From positions 1-26,409 of the forward strand of contig CAICTM010001585.1 of NCBI GenBank assembly GCA_903772945.1: a DNA stretch of 26,409 bases, in the 5' to 3' direction. A model generated the notes under the pieces. That model saw only the letters and a program-made list of their open reading frames with translations, was not told where the DNA came from and searched no databases. Every line of letters starts with the position of its first letter. Positions within the stretch are counted from its first letter, which is position 1. Position numbers and translations under genes: made by a program. Shown one piece after another: positions 8,986 through 18,069 of the stretch. The DNA is from Seminavis robusta. Its lineage: Eukaryota > Bacillariophyta > Bacillariophyceae > Naviculales > Naviculaceae.

Positions 8986-9979
8986 GTATGTTTTCTTGGG
9001 CTTGGATCTCCACGGGAAATCCTCTTGATGCCCACTGCCGATGTACCGCACGGAGAGATCTTGATCTGGCTCCGTACACTCCTGGAAAGATACCGTTTCG
9101 AGAAAAGATACCTTTCTCGTGTGACGTTCAGTGGCTGTGCTTTCGTGGGGCCGCTGAACTGCTGGGCTTGTTCTTCGCCGTTCCGTGGAACTGGTTGCTG
9201 TCAGCGATTTTCTCACAAAAAATCTTGCGCTCTGTGTCGGCACTTCTTCTTGCTCTGGCCGATGCTGCTGTTGCCGAGCAACAGACACAATGGCGGTAGT
9301 AGCGGACTCTTGTTTTTCTTGTTGACAGTAGTAGCGATCGTTTCCTCTTGTTGTAGTAGCAGCCGTCATTCGATCGCTGGCTGGCTGCTTCTTGTTCTTC
9401 TCTTCGTGTTGGCACTCTTCTGCCGACACTCCTGTTGCCACTATCCGTATCGATGCGGTGGTGCTGTTTACGCTAGCTGCTAGCTATAGTAGCCGCCGTT
9501 GTTCTTCTTGACAGTAGTGGTAGCAGTCGTTCAATCGCTTCGGTCGTCTTGTTCTTGGCTGGTGGAATTGCAAAATTCGCAAATTCGCTCTTATTCAGCC
9601 TGTTGCCGATAGATGCAACTCGTTTCCAGTTGCGTCCGACAGCTTGCACTTTTGGGGCCTGTTGCACTAGTGTTCAAAGCACAACTTCCTGTATGACAGT
9701 CCTTCCGTAGGACCTGTCCTTGCTGAGTAGTCGGCTTGGTGATATGGCTTGGTGCGGCAGAATTTTCCGTCGCACCTCAACTCTAGTAGCCTATTTCGAT
9801 GGCTCTCTTGTTGAGGATGGGAGATCTCCCACGGAAGTACCTCTGTGGCAGATCTTCCACTTGCTGTTGGAACTTGTTATCTCGTTCCTCTCTGACACAA
9901 CCTGTCGGATGACACTAGTCCGTGTCACTCCTGTTGGCTTGCACGGTTCGTCTCTGTAGTACTGTAGCAGTCTAGGTTG

Positions 9980-10040
9980 CTGCGCTCCGCACAGTAGCCT
10001 CTGCTCCGTACACACAGTAGCCTCTGCTCCGTACAGTAGC
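9980..10040. repeat. CACAGTAGCCTCTGCTCCGTA tandem repeat
   Basis: The stretch acagtagcctctgctccgta is repeated directly (about 10 to 23 bp spacing), with a further partial copy at each end (tgcgctccgc and acagtagc). Confidence 0.75.
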
Positions 10041-10562
10041 TAGCCTTGGCTGGTTCCGGCTCACCGGAAGCCTTGTTCTTGTTGGATACGTGTTTCACCT
10101 ATGCTTGACTCGTCGTGGCAGCTAGCTAGATAGCTTGGCCGCAACTCCTGGCTTCATTCGATCGCTCACTCCTGTGAGCTTTCTTCCTTGATCCAGAGCT
10201 TGGCTGGTCTCGTTCTTCGTGTTGAGTCACCGTCTGCTCACTTGTGTGAGTTCCTTGCTCCATTCGTTCGCTTTCGGAAGCTCGGCCGTTCCTTTAGATG
10301 GATTCGCTTCGTTCAAGCAATAGAGTGGTGTAGTTAGTAATGATCTTCAAGGCGGTTTACTTGGATTGCGATGATTCGGTCGTCTTCAGTAGGACCAATC
10401 GCTCCGTCGTTTCACGGTTTCGTGGTGTTGCCTTTTTCCTGCTAGGCTGTTGGGATAGCTCTCTTGCTGAGGCTAGAGCCCTTTTTGCCTGAGCCGTTTG
10501 CTACACCTGTTGCTCTTTACCTTAGCTTGAGATCATATATGATTGACTTGATATCGATGTCG

Positions 10563-10580
10563 TCGCCATTCCCATGGCGA
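10563..10580. repeat. Perfect 7-bp stem, 4-nt loop hairpin
   Basis: TCGCCAT-tccc-ATGGCGA forms a perfect small hairpin just left of the larger foldback at 10595-10687, in the presumed 3' LTR of element B. Confidence 0.6.
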
Positions 10581-10594
10581 GATCACGACGAGTT

Positions 10595-10687
10595 GATCTT
10601 CTTGGAAATAGTGTTGGTTGCTAGTAACACTCTAGCTTAGTAAAGTTCAAAAGGGTTTTACTGTTAAGCTATTTCCAAGAAGTGATC
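10595..10687. repeat. 93-bp foldback with 14-bp perfect arms
   Basis: CTTCTTGGAAATAG (10598-10611) is exactly complementary to CTATTTCCAAGAAG (10669-10682), and GATC flanks both arms with a 2-base offset. Inside are smaller complementary pairs (GTGTT...AACAC and GTAAA...TTTAC). It may be an RNA structure in the LTR transcript or a very small foldback element; no clear target duplication was seen. Confidence 0.7.
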
Positions 10688-10865
10688 TTTCTCCATGTTT
10701 TCTGGGATTGATTCAACTTCAAAGGATATAGTGAAGGGGGTGACCATATAGATCAGTTAAACTCCCCATGTATGTAACTAGAGAATAGATATAGATATCC
10801 CCTATAAACTAGATTGGGATAAACGACTAATTTGTATTGAGGTGTCTGTAATACAACCTCCAACA
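10688..10865 (-). other. Presumed start of the 3' LTR of element B
   Basis: On the minus strand TGTTGGAGGTTGTATTACAG begins at 10865, directly after the purine-rich GAGATAGAG. TGTTGGA is a common 5' end of Copia LTRs. From here leftwards the sequence becomes AT-rich and non-coding (TATAGGGGATATCTATATC region). The other end of the LTR was not located, and no matching copy was found near 16.7 kb, so the call is tentative. Confidence 0.45.
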
Positions 10866-13070
10866 CTCTATCTCGATGCCTTTCTCAATCACTTCAGTCT
10901 CCAGAGCGGTCCCGACTACAAGGTCAGCTTCGCTTGTGGAGGCCTTCTGTCCTGAGATTGGCTTTGGCTTGGGGGCCAGTTTCGGGGCTAGTCCATCAGC
11001 CTTCCAGTTGCTGAGTTCAGCTCCCTTCCTTGCCGTCCTGGCCACCGCCCTGCATATGACCTTGCCTGACTCCGTCAATATCTTGTAAGTCATCCCATGA
11101 CCCACGTCCTCCGCTACACCGACAAACCGACCCACCGCCTCAACAGAATCTTCTGGAAATGAACCACCGTACTTCTGGTAATATACAGGTTCGTAGAACT
11201 CAAACTGAATAAGGGCTGAGATATCCGGTGTGAAACCGAACAGCCACTCAAAAGGTGTGCGCCAACCAAGGCATTCCAGGGCGATGTGGTTCTGTAGGGT
11301 GGATATGAACTGTCCACACAAGAGCCAGCACTCAGAGGGGACATCCCGGGTGTCCAGTACCGTTTGGATCTTTGCTTTCGTATCCCTCCAGCCCAACTCA
11401 GCAAAGTTTTGGTTGCCCTTGTAGGCCTCAGAGTGCCAGTCATCGATGCAAAAGGTCCTGTAGATATCCTTGACCCTCTGATTGCACTGGGCCTTAGCAT
11501 TGTCGGACCGTATCCTGTTCATGGCACCAAGCTTCCTGATCTCATCCATCAGATTCCTGATATAACTGGCATCAGAGCTTCCAGCGGGGCGAAGTGTCCT
11601 GTAGTGGGAGGTCCTGCCAATGAAAAGTTGGGCTGCAGTGGATCCATCATCAATAGCTGGCGTGCTGCTATAGATTGTATCCGTGGCTACGTCTTCGTGT
11701 CGTCTTGGGATATTCAGGATGGGGTTGGGAGACACGATCTGACCTCTAAGTGTCCTTCCCTGAGTGGCGCCCTTGGTTCCATACTGGGTGGTAGCATCGA
11801 GAGTTCGCTTGATAGTCTCATCGGTAACTCCTGGGAAGAACCTCCTGAGTTTGGCTGTGCTCTGAGTCTTGATCTTCTTGGACTTGGGTGGGAACTCAAG
11901 ACCGGTGTGGTGTTTGGCCTTGTTGTTGGACCGAAGTGGTTCCGTGTCCTCGTCATCTGATACAGTCTCAACCTTTGGCTTAGCTTGTGTTGAAGGTGGT
12001 CCTGAACAATCCTCCCCAGCACCTGATAACAAAGGGGCTGCCAAAGGGGTGGGAGGGGGGTAGCGCCGGCGCCGGCGTTGGGCCCGGGTTTGTACATGGC
12101 ATTGCCATGGAGTATCAGGATCAGAAGCATAACCGTCACTGTCATCCGAAGAGTCGGAGTCATAACCGTGGGATGCTCGTTCCATGAGGGGGGGAAGGTC
12201 AATCTCGTCTGAGATGATGTGTGCCATGGCTTCCATAATGCCACGACGATCAATGGACTGGTTCTGGCGGTCAGAGTGGTCAACGAAGTCGTCATCAAAC
12301 ACTCGAAGTCGCCCAAGAGGGTCCAGTGGGAACTCCCCATCATCGTAGAGGGTGTTGTCCTGCTGAAGGAACCAGTCATCCGCAGGGACAGAGTCAAGAC
12401 AGGAGGGATCCCAGGCATGAGGACTGGTGAGGTCCACATGGGGGATACTACTGTCACTGAGCTCCTGGTCAGTAGGTGGCCGCAGTTGGACATAGGGTAG
12501 CCCGGACTGGATGGCCATGGGCACCCTGAAACCATTGGGGGTCACAAAGTAGGGGTCGAGCCCGGTGACAGTCAGGGCCTTGTCATGGACACGGCACCCG
12601 AAATGCTCCAACTGACCTGGGGAGAGAATGGTTTTCCCATGGGACATGGCAGCACCCTGGTGTATCAGACCAATGATGGGACCATGGTCTGTGAGGATGT
12701 AAGCAGCTGCCGTGGCAAGCTGGAGGTTCTGAACTGTATGGTCATCAATGCCACTGAGATCAATGAATTGACCGTAGCGGTGAATAACCCTGACATCCTT
12801 GCCAAGGATGCAGCCATTGGCTCCTCGGTCCATGAGGGCTCGCCACATGAGCGTGGACCAGGAATGTTTGGAAACAGTGTAGATCACAGAACCGGGTGTG
12901 CTGGAATGCCCTGGAGACGACCGGTCCAGCACAGTAACTGGTCGTTCCTTGCCAATTGCCGCGGAAGGTAGCCCCTCCGAAGATAGGTGGCATGCTACCC
13001 CGCGAGCATGGGTGGTGCCTGGTTTCCTGGGGCTGGACCTGTTCAGCACATAAACAGATCGCCCCTTCAA
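10827..13070 (-). CDS. Copia-like element B pol: protease and integrase, no RT
   Basis: This is one open frame of 747 codons. Residues 62-90 hold SVIYTVSKH and then the aspartic-protease box ALMDRGANG (Asp81), the DRGANG variant of this diatom Copia clade. Residues 139-225 (GAAMSHGKTILSPGQLEHFG, GLPYVQLRP, SPHAWDPS) match the rest of the protease region. Residues 300-400 are an acidic/basic low-complexity linker. The integrase follows: Asp464 (VATDTIYSS), Asp523 (RSDNAKAQ) and Glu558 (QNFAELGW), with DD34E spacing. The C-terminal part is LGWRTPFEWLFGFTPDIS...FYEPVYY and VGVAEDVGHGMTYKILTE. RT and RNase H should follow but do not. The frame reads GIEIE and enters the LTR-like TGTTGG at codon 736. 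Earlier LTR-side codons are intact, so this could be a non-autonomous derivative. The true start is uncertain because gag lies in another frame. Confidence 0.88.
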   Translation of the reverse strand: MKGRSVYVLNRSSPRKPGTTHARGVACHLSSEGLPSAAIGKERPVTVLDRSSPGHSSTPGSVIYTVSKHSWSTLMWRALMDRGANGCILGKDVRVIHRYGQFIDLSGIDDHTVQNLQLATAAAYILTDHGPIIGLIHQGAAMSHGKTILSPGQLEHFGCRVHDKALTVTGLDPYFVTPNGFRVPMAIQSGLPYVQLRPPTDQELSDSSIPHVDLTSPHAWDPSCLDSVPADDWFLQQDNTLYDDGEFPLDPLGRLRVFDDDFVDHSDRQNQSIDRRGIMEAMAHIISDEIDLPPLMERASHGYDSDSSDDSDGYASDPDTPWQCHVQTRAQRRRRRYPPPTPLAAPLLSGAGEDCSGPPSTQAKPKVETVSDDEDTEPLRSNNKAKHHTGLEFPPKSKKIKTQSTAKLRRFFPGVTDETIKRTLDATTQYGTKGATQGRTLRGQIVSPNPILNIPRRHEDVATDTIYSSTPAIDDGSTAAQLFIGRTSHYRTLRPAGSSDASYIRNLMDEIRKLGAMNRIRSDNAKAQCNQRVKDIYRTFCIDDWHSEAYKGNQNFAELGWRDTKAKIQTVLDTRDVPSECWLLCGQFISTLQNHIALECLGWRTPFEWLFGFTPDISALIQFEFYEPVYYQKYGGSFPEDSVEAVGRFVGVAEDVGHGMTYKILTESGKVICRAVARTARKGAELSNWKADGLAPKLAPKPKPISGQKASTSEADLVVGTALETEVIEKGIEIECWRLYYRHLNTN

Positions 13071-13144
13071 AAATCCGGCTCCGGCTCAGGTTCAGGCCGA
13101 CGTACAGGCATCTGACTAGAGGACCACTAGGCCTGTAACTTGGT

Positions 13145-13163
13145 GTCGATGTCATCACCCGTG
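13145..13163. repeat. 19-bp direct repeat, left copy
   Basis: gtcgatgtcatcacccgtg occurs here and, without mismatch, at 13259-13277. The two copies flank 95 bp beginning with twelve A. The pair looks like a target-site duplication at the gag-pol junction of element B. Confidence 0.85.
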
Positions 13164-13258
13164 AAAAAAAAAAAATCTTTATAACGGATATGGCCCCAAT
13201 GGACGGATCATCACTGTGCTGCAGCCGAAGCTTTGGGTAACCGCTCCCGGCCGAAGCG
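13164..13258. mobile_element. 95-bp insertion with 19-bp duplication and A12 tract
   Basis: The 95 bp between the two 19-bp repeats start with twelve A on the plus strand, then TCTTTATAACGG, and end CCCGGCCGAAGCG. The A tract abuts the left copy. In a normal retroposed copy the tail would lie at the 3' end, so on the plus strand one expects either A at the right end or T at the left end; neither is the case. It may be an RNA- or filler-templated break repair, an inverted fragment, or a small unknown element. It lies where gag ends and helps explain why gag and pol are out of frame. Confidence 0.6.
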
Positions 13259-14476
13259 GTCGATGTCATCACCCGTGGCCTTGGCAAAGGCAGATGGTGA
13301 GGCAGAACCGGTATCAGGGCTGAACGAGACGGTGTAACCTTGCCGTTTGCCTGTGTTGTTTGACATCATTCGACAGACATCCCCAGGGTGTTTGTCATTT
13401 GCCTTCGCCTGGGGTGCCGAATGTGATGGGGAAGCCGCAGGTTTGCCAACTGAAGGTGTCGTATCTGCCTGGTTTACGTCCAATGATAGCCCTGGTGTGT
13501 CCCCGACTGCAAGGTCAGCTTCACTGTGGGGTTCCATTGTGCTGTTGGCAACGTTGGCTTGGCGACCGGCGGGTGCTGGCGGCTGGGATGCCATCAGTAC
13601 TTTCTTGTCGTGGTCATCAAATTGATGCCAATTCTTCTTGCCCGTATTGGAAAGTTGGGTCCAATGTTGGTCTGGGAGCCGGACAGAGGGGTCCCTCATG
13701 GCCGCAAACGCTTGGAGATGAGTGGGGTCATCTGTTGGGCTATCCATGCCATCAGGTTGCTCGACTTCACCCTCAGACTCGTCGATCATAGTCATGTTGG
13801 CTCTGCGAGATCTACCAGGGGGTAGAAGCTTGTGGTTGACATCAAATCTGGTAGCAGCGTTGGTTAGGACCTCCTTGTATTTCTCATATGAATAGGACAT
13901 GTGGGCACCGTTACTGCACATGTTCTCCTGTTCTCTGGCGCTGATGTCATTGAGGACCTTGATGTCGATGAACGCCTGCTGCAGGAACAGTTTCTGGATA
14001 CTATCACTGAGTTTATCCTGCGCGTTGGTCTTGGAGTCATTGTACCGTGTGAGAACCTCATCATAGTGGATGATGAACTCCACTGCAGAACCCTTGGTTG
14101 TGGAGTACTTAACCCTGGTGAGCCAGTTGAGGGTCTCCATGGACTCCAGAGTACCTTCCACAGAGGTGTGGGCATCCTGGATCAATGCATGTAGGATATG
14201 AAAGCAGTCACAATCATGAAAATGTTCCTTGACTATCACCTAGCCCTTGGTTGTCTTGATGATTTTCTGCAGGACCGCATAGAACCATTCGTTCATCCTA
14301 CGGAGCTCAGAAGCGGACTCCTGGTCCAATGGCACATAATTGGAGTCAAAGAGAGCATAGAATCCCTGTGCCCTAGCCGTTGTTATAAACACGCTGTACC
14401 ATTGGTCGAAGTCCTTGTTAGACTTGAGGGTGGGGTACGCATTGTGCAATACACGGCTCTTAGCCTTATTCGCGAC
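13211..14476 (-). pseudogene. Element B gag, C-terminal half, with in-frame TAG
   Basis: The frame opens near 14476 with DRVANKAKSRVLHNAYPTLK, then SNKDFDQWYSVFITTARAQGFYALFDSNYVPL. A TAG at 14242-14240 interrupts it (KTTKG*VIVKEHF), and the same frame continues to 13211. The second part has RVKYSTTKGSAVEFIIHYDE, KLFLQQAFIDIKVLNDI and SYSYEKYKEVLTNAATRFD, matching the capsid-like core of diatom Copia Gag. A Pro/Ala-rich C-terminus follows (SQPPAPAGRQANVANS, VGKPAASPSHSAP). The last codons (RFGRERLPKASAAAQ) come from the 95-bp insertion and are not original. The stop is a simple nonsense change; without it the frame is open for over 420 codons. Confidence 0.8.
13259..13277. repeat. 19-bp direct repeat, right copy
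   Basis: This is the second perfect copy of gtcgatgtcatcacccgtg; see 13145-13163. It encodes the Gag residues ATGDDID at the point where the frame enters the 95-bp insertion. Confidence 0.85.
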
Positions 14477-14829
14477 TCGATCCTAGATAGGGTTTGAGTT
14501 CGACTCATGACTGAGTCTCTCGTGAATAGTCATTTGAGACAGGGTTCTCAATGACCGCGCTAGTCATACTAGGTCGATGATGAAACATCGCTCTAGATAT
14601 TTAGCCAGCGTGGAGTACTTCCACGCTACTAGATCCAGGCTAGACAAACCTTCCACGCGTTCCGTTTTAGGATTGTGGAGAGACGTAGGATTACTACCGC
14701 AACCTACTCTATCACACTTTATAGTCTCCCGCGGGAAGCCAGATCTACGATCCCTTGATGATGATCTCTCTCGTTGATTAGTTTTTCATAGCTTTCTAAT
14801 CTCTCTCCATAACTTTCATTCTCTCAAAC
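14477..14829 (-). pseudogene. Element B gag, middle part, frameshifted
   Basis: Between the two large gag pieces, coding sequence is still readable but broken. After KIFRVF come two TGA codons, then ENESYGERLESYEKLINERD and HHQGIVDLASRG. A shift gives RETIKCDRVGCGSNPTSLHN and VAWKYSTLAKYLERCFIIDL, then a TGA, and a TAG before DRVANKAK. At least two frameshifts or four stops separate the N- and C-terminal gag parts. The identity follows from continuity with its neighbours. Confidence 0.6.
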
Positions 14830-16563
14830 TCAAAACACTCGAAAGATCTTTACACTAGCTTTTAGCGTAGTGCAATTGGCATCTGGTTTAGCATGGAACA
14901 ACTTGCGTCTGGGACCGTCTCCTCCTCCACCTCCCCCAGGGCCAGCTGGAGGGTCACCACCGCCATCGGGATCCCAAGGGTCTCCAGGGGGTCCTCCTCC
15001 TATGGAACCACCATACCTGCCCTTTCTGCTAAAGCCTCTGTGGTTGCCACCACCACCATGGTACCCGGAGCCACCAGGGTCTCCAGGATCACCAAATCTG
15101 TCTGGAATCCTGCCTTGAGTTACCTTGTCCATGGGAGATGTCCCTTCTAGATTGGAGAAGAGAGATGGTTTGGACCTGGGCCTTACGATATCACTGTCTA
15201 CCTGCTTGGATGGCTCCTCCATGGGCACGGTCTGGTATCCAGGTGAGGTGTAGGCTGTGGTGGGAGTGAGGCCTGTGGTGACTGGTGTGTGGGTGGGTGG
15301 CTGATCATGGTTGAAGAACCTATCCCTTACATCAGAGATGATCCACTCCCCTTGGTCAGTGAAGAATAAACCGTCAGGATACCTTCTGTTGACCCAATGT
15401 GCAGGGTTGGTTGGCACATTGGCAGGGAGTTCATCAGCACTCAATGCCCTATCATAGCGTACCCATACCTTCCGCATGTCAGGGTTGATGATCCATCTTC
15501 CTGAGTAGTGTGTTTCCTGCCTGTGGGGCAATGCCTCTGGAAAGATGAGATCTGGCTGTCTGTAGAACCGGTTGTCGTCTCCAGATCTGTGGTACCGTTT
15601 GGGGTATTGGAAGATGGCTGTGCTGCTAACAGGTTGAACAGGTTGAGTTGGGGCGTGGTTGGATGACACCGGTGGTACAGGGGTGTAAGGCAGGGAGAAT
15701 GTTGAAGGTATACTGCTGCCATGTGTTGGTGTTGGTTGGGTTGAAGTAGTCTTTGTAGTCTTATCCTCCTCCTTGAGGGCCCTCAAATGGTCAATGACTT
15801 CATCTCCACAAGGTGGGATGGCAACATCTATATCCACTTGGGGCTGAGGGGATGGACCAAGATGGTCCTCAACATCACTCATCAATCCTGAACCCAAACC
15901 AATTGGTTCTGAACTGCCTTGAGACTGTGCTATAGAACCAGTGGTCCCTTCCACACCTTGTCGCATGGGCAGTAAACCATTAGGATGGTGATCCAATGAA
16001 GAGGATGCATTGGAAGGAATAGGACTGATCCCTCCAATACCCATGAGGCCAAGTTGCTTGTTGGTTTGGTCCATCAAGGTGTGGACCAAGCCATGGATGG
16101 AGACACTAGACTGGTTGATGTCCTGTTGTTGTTGGGATAGCCTGGCCTCAAAAGCAGCCTGGCGCTCCATGGTCTCCTCCTTCTGTTGGTGCAATGCCTC
16201 CACCAGTTGTGCTAGCTGTTGGCTAATCATGGTGGTATCATGCTTGGCAAGGTTGGAGGATGCAACAGATGATCCACTGAGTTGGTAAGATGGTGGGGGA
16301 ACCACAGGTAGCCGGTGGACTGAGGGTGGATCCACTGGTGACTTGACAGGAGTGGATGGTGGTGGTTCAGTGCTACCTGGTGGTGTTGCTGGTGGTGCTG
16401 GTGGTGGTGGTGGTGGTGGTGGCACCAGTGGTGTATTTGTTGCCGACGGTGTTGCCACATCCTGTGGTGGTGTCTGTTGCTGTTGCTGTTGCTGTTGCTG
16501 CAGCTGCTGCTGTTGGCGCTGCTGCTGCTGCTTCTTCCTCCTCTTGCTTTTACTGGTACCCAT
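14830..16563 (-). pseudogene. Element B gag, N-terminal part: polyQ, polyP, coiled coil
   Basis: I start this at ATG 16563 (MGTSKSKRRKKQQQQ), the first ATG after the presumed primer site, in an ATCATGG context; it gives 577 codons. In order: a basic start, a polyglutamine tract (about residues 11-32), Pro-rich sequence with eight consecutive Pro, a coiled-coil-like stretch (QLAQLVEALHQQKEETMERQ), and Ser/Thr/Pro-rich linkers. Next is a conserved-looking block, RWIINPDMRKVWVRYDRALS to WIISDVRDRFF, and a Gly-rich end (GGGGNHRGFSRKGRYGGS, PGGGGGGDGPRRKLFHAK). The open frame ends at a TGA after KASVKIFRVF, where related Gags continue, so this is a truncated fragment. Gag builds the cytoplasmic particle, and the Gly/Arg part probably binds RNA. 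Confidence 0.75.
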
Positions 16564-16700
16564 GATGACCGCTGTTGTGCTGGCTGAGTGTGTAGAGGTG
16601 TTGAACAAGAACTGCCACGAAAAATCCAAATGTAGACTTGAGGTCTTGCACTGCCAGTCAATGACTAAACAGAGGCTGCTTGACACACTGATACCCTTGG
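16564..16700 (-). promoter_or_regulatory. Element B leader with possible Met-tRNA primer-binding site
   Basis: Reading leftwards, the leader contains GGGTATCAGTGTGTC (about 16697-16682). GGTATCAG is the core of the initiator-Met tRNA complement TGGTATCAGAGC used by many Copia elements. It lies about 120 bases before gag ATG 16563, as expected. The LTR should end just to the right, at about 16698 (minus strand ...AAAGAAATCCA). Confidence 0.45.
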
Positions 16701-18069
16701 ATTTCTTTGAAATGGCCGTACGGTGCTCTCGTGGTGTTGCGAGTTACCCTTGGAAGTCACTCGTAACAGTGGATCGATCCGTATCTTCCCACGGAGTTCT
16801 GAATATTCACGAAATTGTGAGGACGTTGGTCGCGCGATGTGTCGGCTTGCTTTCGGAACAGAGGTACGGTGTCTTGTGAGTACCGTGTGAGTACCGGTTC
16901 CCTTTCACGCAGTATCCTCCGGAGGCACGACTGGGGATTTCCGTACGAAAAAGTTCGACAATGGCGCTACCAACAGGAAATGCCGTCGGCCGACTGACTG
17001 ATGCCGATTAACAAGGAACTGGCTGGACAATCTTGTAGAGAAGGTCCAGGTTGGTAGGAGACCGTCTTGGTTTGGGCTCAATCGGTCGCGATTCCAGTTT
17101 TTGGTCGTCGATCTGTCGACAGGTCTCTATCGGCTGATTCTTCGACTCCTCTTCGCTCTTCGTCCTCGATTTCCACACTGCGAGCCACTCTTGTGCGTGC
17201 AATCTGCGACAATGTTAATCCGATGAGATCCAGTCAGGGTAGATGCACAAGAGCTGGGAATGGAGAACTCTATTGGTGGAGATCCTCCTTCCACTGGCAC
17301 TTGGGAATGGGCCGGCCACAAAGCTGGCTGCCACTGTTATTCAATCTCCACAGCAATGATTGAACAACTTACTCTTTGCCTTGGCACAATCCACACAGGA
17401 AGGCTTCGACTGTGGGGAAACTAGTGCTACTGAGGCTGTATCTGGTCAACTATCCTTTCATTACTTCTTCTTCTTTAAACTATGCTAAAATCAACTGAAC
17501 ACAAATCCTCGGCAGCACTCAGCCATGCAGCTTTGGCTCTCTCTTGCATCTCATTTGGCTGGTGCTGGCAAGCTAGCTTTCTATATTGGTCTTGGCTGAA
17601 GAACTGCATCATCCTTGGGTATATAGAGTTCCTCAGCTATTTCTGTATTGCCAGATGGCTGCACTGCTGACCTTACTGTTGGAGTATACAGATGTCACAG
17701 CGATTCTTCCACCTGGCTAAACCAGCACAGCTGCTTCGCACCACAATGGGAGTTCACGTGGATTCCCACTCATCGCTATCAGCAGAGAACACTCTCGCTT
17801 CTCTCTCTCTCTCTCGGATTTACTTTGTGATCAGGAGAAAATGTGACGCAGTTTCACCAAGTAAGCCGAGACTTGGTTCTTGGGAAATGGCGGCAACACA
17901 ATGATGATTAAAATTCGAATGGCGAGCCGGCCACTCCTTCACATAGAGGCGTAACAGGAAATTAGCTGCCAGTCCAACTTGGTGCAGTTACCCCCAAGCC
18001 AAAAAAAGTCATTGCTGCGAAAACCACATCTCTTTTTTTTCTGTCCTCTTTGTGCTTTTTATTGTCACC
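16701..18069. other. No gene recognised; possible 5' LTR of B and unique sequence
   Basis: Only short, unrelated frames occur. A further CGACAATGGCG is at 16956-16966, linking this stretch with the repeat cluster near 7 kb. A (CT)n run lies at about 17797-17815. The part next to 16700 should contain the 5' LTR of element B, but it does not resemble the presumed 3' LTR left of 10865, so one of the two has been lost, replaced or misidentified. The last 70 bases (T-rich, ctctttttttt, ctttttattgtcacc) precede the ATG at 18070 and may be promoter or leader of the next gene. Confidence 0.4.

Larger units (their letters stand above)
6661..10594. other. Gene-free, repeat-rich region, probably LTR/leader-derived
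   Basis: No protein family is recognisable on either strand. Local open frames are short and have Cys/Ser/Leu-rich, low-complexity translations. The sequence has many T/G- and CTTCTTGTTC-rich stretches on the plus strand, recurring CACTCCTGTG motifs, and several tandem arrays listed separately. A diverged direct repeat is visible between about 9318-9390 and 9508-9560 (gacagtagtagcgatcg... versus gacagtagtggtagcag..., each followed by tcttgttctt and ggctgg). Its place between the gag start of A and the 3' end of B suggests LTR and leader sequence from those elements, but I could not pair two LTR copies. Confidence 0.45.
10865..16697 (-). mobile_element. Copia-like element B (gag, protease, integrase), lacking RT
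   Basis: Gag pieces (16563 to 13211) are followed by a protease-integrase frame (13070 to 10827), all on the minus strand. The right limit is set by a primer-site-like sequence near 16690, the left by the LTR-like TGTTGG at 10865. Gag is broken by frameshifts and stops, while the pol frame is open. No RT/RNase H coding sequence is seen between integrase and LTR. LTR pairing could not be shown, so the ends are approximate. Confidence 0.75.

Noticed and set aside
8919..9483. Overlapping plus-strand open frames (126 and 176 codons) rich in Cys, Leu and Ser
   Set aside because: The composition follows from CTTCTTGTT-type repeats, two frames are open over the same DNA, and no motif or start context supports a gene.
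13164..13175. A12 tract as the poly(A) tail of a retroposed transcript
   Set aside because: The orientation is wrong relative to the flanking duplication, so it cannot be a simple 3' tail.
14870..15150. Plus-strand proline-rich frame
   Set aside because: It is the complement of the glycine-rich end of the element B gag, which has the better family match.
16343..16879. Plus-strand frame of 178 codons with polyvaline/polycysteine tracts
   Set aside because: It is the complement of the polyglutamine and polyproline tracts of gag.
16698..18069. A full 5' LTR of element B
   Set aside because: No stretch here matches the presumed 3' LTR left of 10865, so the LTR extent could not be supported.
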